Positions 55,787 through 64,000 of a stretch of DNA of 64,000 bases are shown here, one piece after another. Below the pieces are notes generated by a model, which saw nothing but the letters and a program-made list of their open reading frames with translations, did no database searches and was not told the DNA's origin. Made by a program: the position numbers and the translations under genes. Numbering within the stretch: position 1 is the stretch's first letter; every line of letters begins with the position of its first letter. The DNA comes from Myxococcales bacterium SG8_38 (GTDB lineage Bacteria; Myxococcota_A; Polyangia; Polyangiales; Houyiibacteriaceae): positions 1 through 64,000 of the forward strand of contig LJTN01000007.1 of NCBI GenBank assembly GCA_001303415.1, in the 5' to 3' direction.

Positions 55787-58100
55787 CCATCGCTTCGGCG
55801 GCGTGCGCCAGGCGATCGGCATCGGTCGGCAGGCCGGCAGCCAGGCAGGCAGCTGCGACCATCTTCAAAGCGGCTGCTTCCGCGGACCCTTCGCGACGGG
55901 ACCTGGCGACGGCTAACGCCTGTAGCGCGTCGATCATCGCATCCCGTTCGCGCCCTTGCGCGAGATGCAAGCACGCGGATGCGAGGGAGATCCGGATTTC
56001 CGATCCTGAGCCCTGGTTGGGGCTGCTCGTGGCGGCTTCCAACGCTGCCTTTGCCGAAGCGATGTCCTGTCGTGCGACGTAGGAAAAGACGCGCAGGCAG
56101 TGGGCGCCGATCAGATCGCCGCCTGCTGCAATCGATGCGTCGATCAGCGCATCGAACCGGGCGTGGTCCTGCTCCTTGAGCGAGCGCACCACCTCGGCGG
56201 CCGGCTTCTCGAGCTGTGCTTCGGGGATGGGCATCGTGGGCCGGTCTTCGAGCTCATCCGACGGGAAGCCCGAAGGCGCCCGGACCGCTCTGCTGATCTC
56301 GGAGGCCACCGACCGAGTGTCTCCGTCGGGTTGGTATTGCACGGCCGCAGCGGCAAGCCGCACCGCGGCGTTCGTGTATCCCCTGTCGGCCGCCAGAGAG
56401 CCCGCTTCGAGCAGGGCTTGCACCCCCCGCTCGAGGTCGCCTCCCTCACAGAGATACGCGCCCACGGTGGCCGCCATCGAGGGGCCGACCAGAGGCTCTG
56501 CGCTGTGCAACGCCTGCGCTACGAAACGGTAAACCTCGGTGCGCCGCGCCGGAGGCATCCGCTGCACCACCGCCCTTCGCAGAAGCTCCGACGCCGGCTT
56601 TCCCTGATGGGTCAGCAGCCCGTCGTTGATCAAGGCATCGAAAGCTCTCCGACGGGTATCCTCGGGAATGCCATCGAGCGCCACCGCGACGTCGATCACC
56701 TGGGCCGTGGAAGCGGGAAGGGCGGCGCACGCCACTTCGAGGAATCGCATCGAAGAGGTGTCCAAGGTGGCAAATCGCTCCTCGAGCAGAGCCCGCGGAC
56801 CGACGAGCTGTCGCCGCTCCCCCTGCTCTTCGCGAAAGACGAAGCCTTTGCCGTCGTGCACTAGGTCGCCAGTGGCGATCATGGTCCGGGCAGCTTCGGT
56901 GATGCCGAGCACCGTCAGCCCGCCGGTGATGACGAGCTGCTTCGCGATTTCCTGGTCCGCGCCGGGACCCAAGATGGCGGTCGCTATCGACAGAGCCTCG
57001 TGCGTATTGAGCGAAGGCAGATCGATGGTCGCGGCGCGAGGAATGGGACGAAGCCCGGCCGGAATGCTCGATTCGGTCGTGCGAACGACCAGCAGGGCAG
57101 CCACCGTCTCGTCCGACAAGGCCGCCCCGAGCACCTCCACGGTCGCCGGGTCGACCGCGGACATGCGATCGGCATAGAGCCAAGGCATCCCTCGCTCCCT
57201 TTGGAGCGCGCGCAGCGTGACCTTGAGCGCATGGATGGCGGCTTCGCGGGGTGGCGGGGTAGCACATGCAATGCCTTTGAGCGCCTCGGCGACGCCGGGA
57301 TCACTCCTCTTCAATCGCTTGCGGGTGGGCTCGAGGGTTCGCCAAGATTTCAAGAGCGCCAAACGGAGACCGCCGAGCGGCTCGAGACCGCCGGGTACCG
57401 CGCCGATCTCCAGAAACGCCGGCGGCCGTAGCTCGTCTCGGAGCGCGCGGAGGCAAGACCCCGCGCCGAGCCCGAGGGGGCCCTTCAGATAGAACGCAGA
57501 GGTGCGCCCTGCGCTCGAGGCCTCTCGGATCGGTTCGAGGGCTTGCCGAAGGCCTTCGGGCGTCGGTGCTGCCTCGAGCAGGCCGACCGCCCTTCGACAG
57601 TCTTCGAGCAGTGGCCTGGTTCGGTCGATCGTTTCGCCCCGCAACGCAAACGAGCTCGTGCTCACCGTTCGCCCGAACAAGTACGTTCTCGACGCGGCCT
57701 CCCGTGATGCGACGTCGAGCACCACCTCGCCCGCCAGTGCCTGGTTGGCCAGAAGCTGCGCACGATCGATAGCGCTCCCTCCGGTGGCCGGGTGGTCGGC
57801 GTCGTCCTTGCCGCGCGTGATGTCACCCGTGGCGATCCCAAAGGCAATCGGCACCCCGCCGACCGGCACCGGCTGCGACTCGGCCTCGGCGAGCAGGCGA
57901 AGCGCCAGGTTGATCGCAGCCTTGAGGTCGTGGAGCGCGAAGTGCGCGACGACGGTGCCCGCCAGAGAGGAAAGGACCTCGCCACCGCCCCTCTTGAGCT
58001 CGCTCGTGACGTAGCGCGCCCACTGGGCAGCCGCCGCCGTCGTTTCCTCCTCTTCGAAGGCCGGGGGCAGAATCCTGTGCCAGAGGACGAAGCGTTCCAT
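55779..58100 (-). CDS. Degenerate adenylate-cyclase/AAA-ATPase-like helical-repeat protein
   Basis: A 773-residue protein whose layout recalls cyclase-AAA-TPR regulators of the MalT/AAA_16 type. The N-terminal about 160 residues look like a class III cyclase fold (PIAFGIATGDI, GGSAIDRAQLLANQALAGE) but lack the metal-binding aspartates. The P-loop position reads GPLGLGAGS (207-215) with Ala in place of the essential Lys. The rest is ATPase-lid-like and then helical repeats. It is probably a non-catalytic descendant used for binding or signalling; that is inference. It precedes no clear operon partner, but pspA lies 12 bases upstream on the same strand. Confidence 0.7.
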   Translation of the reverse strand: MERFVLWHRILPPAFEEEETTAAAAQWARYVTSELKRGGGEVLSSLAGTVVAHFALHDLKAAINLALRLLAEAESQPVPVGGVPIAFGIATGDITRGKDDADHPATGGSAIDRAQLLANQALAGEVVLDVASREAASRTYLFGRTVSTSSFALRGETIDRTRPLLEDCRRAVGLLEAAPTPEGLRQALEPIREASSAGRTSAFYLKGPLGLGAGSCLRALRDELRPPAFLEIGAVPGGLEPLGGLRLALLKSWRTLEPTRKRLKRSDPGVAEALKGIACATPPPREAAIHALKVTLRALQRERGMPWLYADRMSAVDPATVEVLGAALSDETVAALLVVRTTESSIPAGLRPIPRAATIDLPSLNTHEALSIATAILGPGADQEIAKQLVITGGLTVLGITEAARTMIATGDLVHDGKGFVFREEQGERRQLVGPRALLEERFATLDTSSMRFLEVACAALPASTAQVIDVAVALDGIPEDTRRRAFDALINDGLLTHQGKPASELLRRAVVQRMPPARRTEVYRFVAQALHSAEPLVGPSMAATVGAYLCEGGDLERGVQALLEAGSLAADRGYTNAAVRLAAAAVQYQPDGDTRSVASEISRAVRAPSGFPSDELEDRPTMPIPEAQLEKPAAEVVRSLKEQDHARFDALIDASIAAGGDLIGAHCLRVFSYVARQDIASAKAALEAATSSPNQGSGSEIRISLASACLHLAQGRERDAMIDALQALAVARSRREGSAEAAALKMVAAACLAAGLPTDADRLAHAAEAMAS

Positions 58101-58112
58101 CGTATCTCAGGG

Positions 58113-58793
58113 TCAGCTGCCGAGCTTTGCTTTGAGAGCCGCTAACTCGTCCTCGATCTGATCCCCGCCTTCCTCTGTTTCGAGAGCCCTGAAGCGCGCA
58201 TCGAGCTCGGTGCGCTTGGGGTCTTCGAGCACGTGGTGCGCCTCCACCTCCGCGTCGAGCTGGTCGATTTGATCGGCCATGCGCTCCAGGTCGGAGAACG
58301 CTCCCCCACCGAGCCTGTCGCCAGCAGGGCGAGACGCATCCACGTGCTGCGCCCTTGCTTGCCGCACCTGGGCCGCCAGCGTCTTTTGCCTGGCCTTGAA
58401 ATCGTCGAGCTTCTTTTCGATGCGCTCGAGCTGATCCTTCATCGCCTCTGCGGTGGTGGCCTGTTCGGCCGCTCGCTCTCGTACGTGCCGCGCTTCGTTC
58501 GAGACGCGTGCCTTGCGGCGCAGCGCCTCGCGCGCCAAGTCCTCGTCGTCGCGCTCGAGAGCGAGAACGGCCTTCCGCTCCCAATCGACCGCTTCTTGCT
58601 GGAGCTCCTTTTCTTTTTTCTCGAGGCGTTTGGCGCTCCCCATGGCCTCGACCAGCTCTTTGCGCGCGCGCTGAAGCGCCGATTTCATGTCGGCGACGGT
58701 CTGGCCGAGCATCTTGTCGGGGTCCTCGGCCTGGTCGATGAGCGCGTTGAGGTTGGACTTGATCACGCGATTGAGTCGACTGAAAATCCCCAT
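58113..58793 (-). CDS. PspA/IM30 (Vipp1) family protein
   Basis: A 226-residue, almost wholly coiled-coil protein of the ESCRT-III-related PspA/IM30 family: MGIFSRLNRVIKSNLNALID is the amphipathic membrane-binding helix, followed by EDPDKMLGQTVADMKSAL. It maintains membrane integrity under stress. ATG 58793 follows AAGAGGGGAC; the frame to 58970 runs over the divergent epimerase promoter and is rejected. It lies 12 bases before the degenerate cyclase-like gene, so the two are probably co-transcribed. Confidence 0.92.
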   Translation of the reverse strand: MGIFSRLNRVIKSNLNALIDQAEDPDKMLGQTVADMKSALQRARKELVEAMGSAKRLEKKEKELQQEAVDWERKAVLALERDDEDLAREALRRKARVSNEARHVRERAAEQATTAEAMKDQLERIEKKLDDFKARQKTLAAQVRQARAQHVDASRPAGDRLGGGAFSDLERMADQIDQLDAEVEAHHVLEDPKRTELDARFRALETEEGGDQIEDELAALKAKLGS

Positions 58794-58811
58794 GTCCCCT
58801 CTTCCCAACGA

Positions 58812-58823
58812 TCCCACGTGGGA
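58812..58823. promoter_or_regulatory. Perfect 12-base palindrome between pspA and the epimerase gene
   Basis: TCCCACGTGGGA is its own reverse complement and sits 19 bases from the pspA start in the divergent intergenic region. A second palindrome GGTATGATACC covers 58868-58878, just before the epimerase ribosome site. These are candidate operators for divergent control; no binding protein is known. Confidence 0.4.
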
Positions 58824-58887
58824 CGCTCGCTGTAAAGGTACTGAGCTTTCTCGACTTCGAGCTTCGGGGTATGATACCTGAGGGGCG

Positions 58888-59853
58888 ATGTTGAAGGGGG
58901 CGAACGTCCTGATCACCGGGGGCGCGGGGTTCATAGGGACTGCGTTGGCCAAGCGATTGGCCGCTGACAATCACATCCGCGTCCTGGACATCCTGCGCCG
59001 GAACGCGCTTTCGAAGGCCGGCCTCGATAGCCACCCGAACGTGGAGCTCATCGTGGGCGACGTGAGAGACATGACCGCGGTTCGGCGGGCGGTCACCGGC
59101 TGCGACTACGTCATCCACATGGCGTCGATCGCAGGCGTTGATACCGTGCTCAAGAACCCGGTTCTGACCATGGAGATCTCGCTCGAAGGAACCATGAACG
59201 TGTTACGCGCAGCAAACGACTGCACCGGCATCAAGCGCGTGATCGACTTCTCGACCAGCGAGGTGTTCGGCTCTTATGCGTTCCGTGTTCGGGAAGCCGA
59301 CGTCACCAGTCTTGGGGCAGTCGGCGAAGCCCGCTGGACGTACGCAGTGAGCAAGCTCGCCACCGAGCATCTGGCACACAACTATTGGAAGCAGTTCAAC
59401 CTTCCAACTTGCTCGATTCGGCCGTTCAACATCTACGGTCCGGGCCAGGTCGGCGAAGGCGCCGTGCACGCTTTCGTGGTGCGGGCGCTCCAGGGCGAAA
59501 GAATTCTCATCCACAACGAAGGCGATCAAATCCGCTCGTGGTGCTACATCGACGACATCGTCGACGCGATCTTGCTCGCCATGGAGCGCGACGAAGCCAT
59601 CGGCGAGAGCTTCAACATCGGGAATCCGCGCAGCACCGTTACGATCTATCAGCTTGCGCAGCTCATCGTCCGTCTGACCGAGAGCAAGTCGCCCATCGAG
59701 TTCGTTGCGTGGGACTTCCCGGACGTCGAGCTCAGAATTCCCGACGTGAAGAAGGCCGAGGAGCGGCTCGGTTTTCGTGCCCACGTCGAGCTCGAGCAGG
59801 GCTTGTTGCACACCATCGAGTGGTATCGCCGAAAGCTCAGCGGCGAGGCGTGA
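58888..59853 (+). CDS. NAD-dependent sugar-nucleotide epimerase/dehydratase (extended SDR)
   Basis: A 321-residue extended SDR. The NAD motif is TGGAGFIGTALAKRL, the catalytic segment is YAVSKLATEHLA (Tyr-x-x-x-Lys) with FSTSEVFGS before it, and RPFNIYGPGQVG is the sugar-nucleotide signature. Close in look to UDP-glucuronate decarboxylases and UDP-glucose 4-epimerases, but the substrate is not fixed. ATG 58888 after AGGGGCG. A TPR gene follows immediately. Confidence 0.9.
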   Translation: MLKGANVLITGGAGFIGTALAKRLAADNHIRVLDILRRNALSKAGLDSHPNVELIVGDVRDMTAVRRAVTGCDYVIHMASIAGVDTVLKNPVLTMEISLEGTMNVLRAANDCTGIKRVIDFSTSEVFGSYAFRVREADVTSLGAVGEARWTYAVSKLATEHLAHNYWKQFNLPTCSIRPFNIYGPGQVGEGAVHAFVVRALQGERILIHNEGDQIRSWCYIDDIVDAILLAMERDEAIGESFNIGNPRSTVTIYQLAQLIVRLTESKSPIEFVAWDFPDVELRIPDVKKAEERLGFRAHVELEQGLLHTIEWYRRKLSGEA

Positions 59854-59854
59854 A

Positions 59855-60955
59855 GTGGTCGGTCGCTCTCCACGCGTCTACGATCTTTCGACGGCGCGCC
59901 CCGATGGCTGGTTCGACGGTGTGCTCGCGCAGTCCGAAGACTTCGAAAAGGCGTGTCAGATCATCGGTCGCAACACGCTCGGGCTTGCCTTGGTGGCCGG
60001 TGCGCGCGTTTCGAGCCTCACCGCCAATCCACACTCGGAGGAGCGGACCATGGTGGAGTTCTCGATTGGACGGGATCCGACCGTGCGGCAAGTCCCTCTT
60101 CCCGAGTTCCGCCAGACGATTGCCCAGTACCTGTTGACGCCCTTGCAAGGTGTTGCGCTTCCCGAGAATCCGGACGTGGAGGTGCTTCAAGCCCACGTCG
60201 GGGGGCGCTACATGCTCGAAGCGTCTTTATTCTACGTACGACTGCTCGAGCTCCGTCACGAGGTCGGCCTCTCCGAGGTCGTCGTCGAGTTCAACGACCT
60301 GCGACATACCTTGACGCTCGACGATTTCCGCGACGTGATCGACGAGCGCGTTCGCGCCGAGCTCGGGATCGAGCAGCCGGCAGACGGGATGGCCATCGAC
60401 CTGGCCGTCGTGGATCAAGCCGAAGAAGCCAATGCGCACGGCAACTGGGGAGCCACCGTTGCCATGCTGACTCCCTGGTTGACCCCCATCTCGATGCTTC
60501 TGCGGACGGGCGAGGCGGGAACGCTGAGCGAGGAAGTCCATGGCCGACTCTCCGAGAGCCTCGAGCTCTTGGGTACGGCCTACGCCAACATGGGAGACTT
60601 CGACGCGGCCAATGAGGTTCTTCGCCTCGGGGTTCAATGGGCCGGCGAATCGAGCAAGGCGGCAGAGCTGTTTCTGACCTTGGGCCGAGCCTCCGTGGCA
60701 AGCGACAAGCACGGCGAGGCGATTGGGCTGTTGCGTCGGGCGCTGCGACTCGGCGCGGACGAGCACCAAGCGTTGCTTCTTTTGGCCAGATCCTTTGCCG
60801 CGCGAAACCAGAGCTTGGCAGCGCTGGTTTGCCTCGAACAGGCGGGCGGATCAGTCGCAGACGACCCCTCGCTTGCAGATCTGGAAGCGGATTTGCAGGA
60901 CCGCTTGGGCGACGCTTGGGCGCGGTTTCAGGCGTGGTTGGCGGCTGCGGAGTAG
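59855..60955 (+). CDS. TPR-containing protein of unknown function
   Basis: A 366-residue soluble protein from GTG 59855 ([12 protein letters not shown]), one base after the epimerase stop. The N-terminal half is an alpha/beta region ([20 protein letters not shown]) not recognised; the C-terminal half has TPR-like repeats ([21 protein letters not shown], shown in part). The upstream frame to 59777 is inside the epimerase gene. It is followed after 43 bases by glpK. Role unknown. Confidence 0.75.
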   Translation: MVGRSPRVYDLSTARPDGWFDGVLAQSEDFEKACQIIGRNTLGLALVAGARVSSLTANPHSEERTMVEFSIGRDPTVRQVPLPEFRQTIAQYLLTPLQGVALPENPDVEVLQAHVGGRYMLEASLFYVRLLELRHEVGLSEVVVEFNDLRHTLTLDDFRDVIDERVRAELGIEQPADGMAIDLAVVDQAEEANAHGNWGATVAMLTPWLTPISMLLRTGEAGTLSEEVHGRLSESLELLGTAYANMGDFDAANEVLRLGVQWAGESSKAAELFLTLGRASVASDKHGEAIGLLRRALRLGADEHQALLLLARSFAARNQSLAALVCLEQAGGSVADDPSLADLEADLQDRLGDAWARFQAWLAAAE

Positions 60956-60998
60956 TCGCTTTACTTTGGCTCCGAGGCTTCGTACCGTATCGATCCGG

Positions 60999-62498
60999 AT
61001 GTCGGGCTTTCTTTTGTCGATCGATCAGGGAACCACTGGTTCCACCGCCCTCTTGTTGTCGCCGGAGGGCAGGATTCTAGGGCGCGCCAATCGCGAGTTT
61101 CGGCAGCATTTTCCGAGGCCCGGCTGGGTCGAGCACGATCTCGAGGAAATCTGGGAGAGCGTGGGCGGCGCCGTCACCGACGCGGTCGCCAAGGCCGGGG
61201 TGGCTCCCAAAGACTGTCTCGGTATCGGCATCACGAACCAGCGGGAAACCACCGTGTTGTGGGATCGAAAGACCGGTGCAGCCGTCCACCGCGCGATCGT
61301 ATGGCAGGATCGGCGTACCGCGAAGCGTTGCCAGGAGCTGAAGGATGCCGGCAAGGAAGCGGTGTTCCGCCAGCGTACCGGATTGGTGCTCGACCCCTAC
61401 CTGGCCGGTACCAAGCTCGAATGGCTTCTCGATCACGTCGATGGCGCGCGAGCTCGCGCCGAAAAGGGGGAGCTCGCCTTTGGAACGATCGATTCGTGGC
61501 TCGTGTACCGGCTCTCCGGCGGCAAGGTCCACGTGACCGATGCCAGCAACGCATCGCGCACGCTACTGTTCGACATCGCCAAGCAGCGGTGGGACGAGGA
61601 GCTCGCTGCGGAGCTGCACGTTCCCATGGCTCTGCTGCCCGAGGTGAAGAGTTGCTCGGAGGTCTACGCCCAAACCTCCGGCGTGCCGGGCGTGCCGGAC
61701 GGCATCCCAATCGCAGGGATGGCTGGCGACCAGCAAGCCGCGCTCTTCGGCCAGACCTGCTTCGAGGTGGGTGACGCCAAGTGCACCTACGGCACCGGCG
61801 CTTTCTTGTTGATGAACACCGGGTCGGAGGTGGTGCATTCAGAAAACGGGCTATTGACTACGATCGCATGGCGCCTGGGCGAGCAGACCGTGTATGCCCT
61901 CGAAGGAAGCGCGTTCATCGCCGGGGCTGCAGTTCAATGGTTGCGTGATGGGCTCGGCTTGATCGCCTCCTCGGACGAGATCGAGGCCAAGGCCCGCGAG
62001 GTCGAGACGACCGGCGACGTAGTGTTCGTACCGGCGCTGGCGGGGTTGGGCGCACCGTACTGGGATCCGCACGCGCGGGGCCTGATTTATGGGCTTACGA
62101 GGGATACGACCGCCGCGCATCTGGCGCGCGCAACCCTGGAGGGAATGGCTTTTCAGATAGTGGACTTGGTCGACGCCATGCAGGCGGATGCTGGTCGGCC
62201 CATCAAGCGCTTGAGGGTCGATGGTGGCGCGGCTTCCAATGACTTATTGATGCAATTTGAAGCGGACATGCTCGGGGTGACGATCGACCGCCCCGAAAAC
62301 GTGGAGACGACAGCGTTGGGCGCTGCTTACTTAGCCGGCATGGCCGTTGGCGTGTTCGGCGGCCTTGATTCTGTGAAGGATGCTTACCGTATCGAGCGTA
62401 GCTTTGAGCCTCAGATCACCCGAGCCGAAAGGGAGGGCCACTTGAGGCGCTGGCGCGACGCGGTACGGCGGGCGCGAAGTGAAATGAGAATAACATGA
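60999..62498 (+). CDS. glpK: Glycerol kinase
   Basis: FGGY-family kinase making sn-glycerol-3-phosphate from glycerol and ATP. The 499-residue protein has [27 protein letters not shown] (Arg of the substrate site), the [13 protein letters not shown] region and [12 protein letters not shown]. Length is typical. ATG 60999; a longer frame upstream is shadow of the TPR gene. No glpF or glpD is adjacent. Its last codon overlaps the UPF0158 gene (ATGA). Confidence 0.96.
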   Translation: MSGFLLSIDQGTTGSTALLLSPEGRILGRANREFRQHFPRPGWVEHDLEEIWESVGGAVTDAVAKAGVAPKDCLGIGITNQRETTVLWDRKTGAAVHRAIVWQDRRTAKRCQELKDAGKEAVFRQRTGLVLDPYLAGTKLEWLLDHVDGARARAEKGELAFGTIDSWLVYRLSGGKVHVTDASNASRTLLFDIAKQRWDEELAAELHVPMALLPEVKSCSEVYAQTSGVPGVPDGIPIAGMAGDQQAALFGQTCFEVGDAKCTYGTGAFLLMNTGSEVVHSENGLLTTIAWRLGEQTVYALEGSAFIAGAAVQWLRDGLGLIASSDEIEAKAREVETTGDVVFVPALAGLGAPYWDPHARGLIYGLTRDTTAAHLARATLEGMAFQIVDLVDAMQADAGRPIKRLRVDGGAASNDLLMQFEADMLGVTIDRPENVETTALGAAYLAGMAVGVFGGLDSVKDAYRIERSFEPQITRAEREGHLRRWRDAVRRARSEMRIT

Positions 62499-63223
62499 GT
62501 GACGATGATGTCGGGCAGGCAAAAGAAGCACTAGAGGTACCGGTAGCTTGGGAGGCACTCGAAGACGCTTTTGAGAACAATGCACCCGAGGTGCACAGCT
62601 ATTTGCACTTCGACACGGGCGAGGTGATTCGCATCGTGGACGGCGTCGCCGATCCGACGATGCATTCACGCATCATGAACGACAAGCGGTATCTGCGGAT
62701 CGATCCCGTCTCGTCGCGGGAGCAATACCGTTGGATGGAGCGATTCATCGCCACCGTCGAAGCCGACGATCTCCGGCGGAGGCTCAACGTGGCGATCGAC
62801 GGGAAAGGCGCGTTTCGACGATTCAAGGACGCGCTGATGAGCCACCCCGTCGATCGAGAGCGCTGGTTTGCATTTCGGTCGGAGCGGTTGCGGGCCTGTA
62901 TGGAGTCCTGGCTGACGGCGCATGGAATCCGGCCCGTCGAGCGGCCCACCTGGCACGTTCCAACCGCGAACGAGGTCGCTGCCCCGGAGGCCGAGGGCGC
63001 GTCCGCGACGAGCGAGACCGCGGCCGCGCCGAACCGTCCGGACGCGGCCGACACACACCGGCGCCGGCTGCACGAGCTCGTCGACGGCCTCGCATCGAGA
63101 GACCTCGAAACCGCTCGCAGCTTCCTGGAGTTCTTGCAGGAGAAGCGCCACGCTCCGAGGGCCAGAACGATGCCCCCGAGCGAGCCACCCGCTTCGACCG
63201 CCCATCCAGCCGAGCGTGAATAG
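62495..63223 (+). CDS. UPF0158-family protein with a disordered extension
   Basis: A 242-residue protein. The first about 150 residues are UPF0158-like: [33 protein letters not shown] and WFAFRSERL. The remaining part is Ala/Pro/Glu-rich and likely disordered, with one short helical segment ([19 protein letters not shown]). No reaction is known. Translationally coupled to glpK and 152 bases before smc. Confidence 0.85.
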   Translation: MSDDDVGQAKEALEVPVAWEALEDAFENNAPEVHSYLHFDTGEVIRIVDGVADPTMHSRIMNDKRYLRIDPVSSREQYRWMERFIATVEADDLRRRLNVAIDGKGAFRRFKDALMSHPVDRERWFAFRSERLRACMESWLTAHGIRPVERPTWHVPTANEVAAPEAEGASATSETAAAPNRPDAADTHRRRLHELVDGLASRDLETARSFLEFLQEKRHAPRARTMPPSEPPASTAHPAERE

Positions 63224-63264
63224 GCCGGCCGCTGCGGACGGGACGTGGCCATGGCGGCAGGGAA

Positions 63265-63280
63265 CCACAACATATTGTGG
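63265..63280. promoter_or_regulatory. Short hairpin palindrome upstream of smc
   Basis: CCACAA (63265-63270) and TTGTGG (63275-63280) are exact inverted arms around CATA. It lies between the UPF0158 gene and smc and could be an operator or a small terminator. No U-run follows. Confidence 0.3.
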
Positions 63281-63316
63281 GGGTCACTGACTGACACTCG
63301 CTTCTGGTCGCGCAAA

Positions 63317-63328
63317 ACATTGCAATGT
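63317..63328. promoter_or_regulatory. Perfect 12-base palindrome upstream of smc
   Basis: ACATTGCAATGT is its own reverse complement and lies 47 bases before the smc start. A site this exact in a 152-base leader is a candidate operator for smc or for the glpK unit, but the binding factor is unknown. Confidence 0.35.
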
Positions 63329-63375
63329 CGTATGTTCAGTGATAGCCAGATCCAGATACTCCTTTGGGGGGCAGC

Positions 63376-64000
63376 GTGAAGATCAAGAAGCTTCAAATCG
63401 TTGGCTTCAAGTCCTTCGTCGACCACACCACGGTCCATTTCGACCACAACATCACCTGTGTCGTCGGCCCGAACGGATGCGGAAAATCCAACATCGTCGA
63501 CGCCATCAAGTGGTGCATGGGTGAGCAATCGCCGTCCCGGCTCCGCGGCAAGCACATGGAGGACGTGATTTTCAGTGGTGCCGAAGGGCGTGGCCCCCAC
63601 GGATTCGCCGAGGTGACCCTGACTTTCGACAACGCCGACGGTCTCGCGCCCCCGGAGTACAGCGAGTACGAAGAGATCCAGGTGACCCGCCGTCTGGATC
63701 GCCAGGGCCACAGCGATTACCTCATCAACCGGACGCCGGTCCGGCTGTTGGATGTCACCAACCTGTTTCTAGGAACCGGCGTCGGCAAACGGGCGTACTC
63801 GATCATCGAGCAGGGCCGAATCGGATTCATCGTCACCTCCAAGCCGGAGGACCGCCGCGCGATGATCGAGGAAGCGGCAGGCATCAGCAAGTTCAAGCTG
63901 AGCAAACGCGCTGCGGAGCGCAAGATGGATCAGACGCGCCAAAACCTCTTGCGCGTAACCGACATCATCGGCGAGCTCGAACGCAGCCTCGGCTCGCTCA
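63376..64000 (+). CDS. smc: Chromosome segregation protein SMC, 5' part cut by window edge
   Basis: Structural maintenance of chromosomes ATPase. The 208 visible residues are the N-terminal head: IKKLQIVGFKSFVD and VGPNGCGKSNIVDAIKW (Walker A), LRGKHMEDVIFSG, then TRRLDRQGHSDYLIN and FLGTGVGKRAYSIIEQG, ending where the coiled coil begins. GTG start at 63376. It acts with ScpA/ScpB in chromosome condensation. The rest lies beyond base 64000. Confidence 0.96.
   Translation, partial: MKIKKLQIVGFKSFVDHTTVHFDHNITCVVGPNGCGKSNIVDAIKWCMGEQSPSRLRGKHMEDVIFSGAEGRGPHGFAEVTLTFDNADGLAPPEYSEYEEIQVTRRLDRQGHSDYLINRTPVRLLDVTNLFLGTGVGKRAYSIIEQGRIGFIVTSKPEDRRAMIEEAAGISKFKLSKRAAERKMDQTRQNLLRVTDIIGELERSLGSL

Noticed and set aside
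63329..63341. A LexA (SOS) box upstream of smc because of the sequence TGTTCAGT
   Set aside because: Only the right half fits the deltaproteobacterial pattern as I remember it; the left half mismatches at most positions.

Overview
The window is a GC-rich, densely coding bacterial chromosome segment with no rRNA, tRNA, insertion sequence, prophage or CRISPR array that I could recognise and no gene-free stretch above 300 bases. Gene style (very large TPR proteins, many 4-bp ATGA/GTGA gene overlaps, frequent GTG starts, a degenerate cyclase/ATPase-like protein, a Hsp33-MurJ-EngB run, ScfR-type regulator) suggests a myxobacterium or related deltaproteobacterial lineage; this is inference, because no phylogenetic marker could be searched.

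Layout. 1-9.8 kb: end of a histidine phosphatase, clpP, a divergent argE-argA pair (acetylornithine deacetylase plus classical N-acetylglutamate synthase), a HelD-like helicase and a SWIM/SNF2 helicase. 9.8-14.3 kb: a minus-strand operon for a tryptophan-tryptophylquinone (TTQ) amine dehydrogenase (YkgJ-like metal protein, heavy chain, MauE, MauD, light chain, monohaem cytochrome c) followed by a dienelactone-hydrolase-like gene. 14.3-29.3 kb: housekeeping and stress genes (zinc-ribbon/TPR membrane protein, engB, murJ, hslO, NAD isocitrate dehydrogenase, an RND/MMPL exporter, rpsT, holA, a ClpA/ClpC-like unfoldase, a DUF2520 protein, nadD). 29.3-39.1 kb: two adjacent giant TPR proteins (about 1,570 and 1,471 aa) that share a distant C-terminal module and sit in one long transcription unit running SDR, TPR, TPR, unknown, nadD, DUF2520. 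39.2-46.8 kb: a CaCA cation exchanger, a DUF938 methyltransferase, and an envelope group (LTA-synthase-like phosphotransferase, sulfatase-fold membrane enzyme, GT39-like membrane glycosyltransferase).

46.8-55.8 kb: an ethylmalonyl-CoA pathway operon (ecm, meaB, ccr, mcd), divergent from an ScfR-family regulator that leads scfR-yajQ-pheA. The intergenic region carries two opposed copies of an 11-base sequence, a candidate operator. 55.8-64 kb: a degenerate cyclase/AAA-like protein, a PspA homologue, then epimerase, TPR protein, glpK, a UPF0158 protein and the start of smc.

How the parts may work together: the TTQ dehydrogenase would oxidise primary amines in the periplasm and pass electrons to its cytochrome. 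The ethylmalonyl-CoA enzymes would assimilate acetyl-CoA or acetoacetyl-CoA to C4/C5 units in place of the glyoxylate shunt, so the cell probably feeds on amino-acid or amine breakdown products and fatty acids. The points most worth checking are the mauG-less TTQ operon led by a YkgJ-like protein, the compact ethylmalonyl-CoA operon with its regulator and repeat, the twin giant TPR proteins, and several enzymes with altered key residues.
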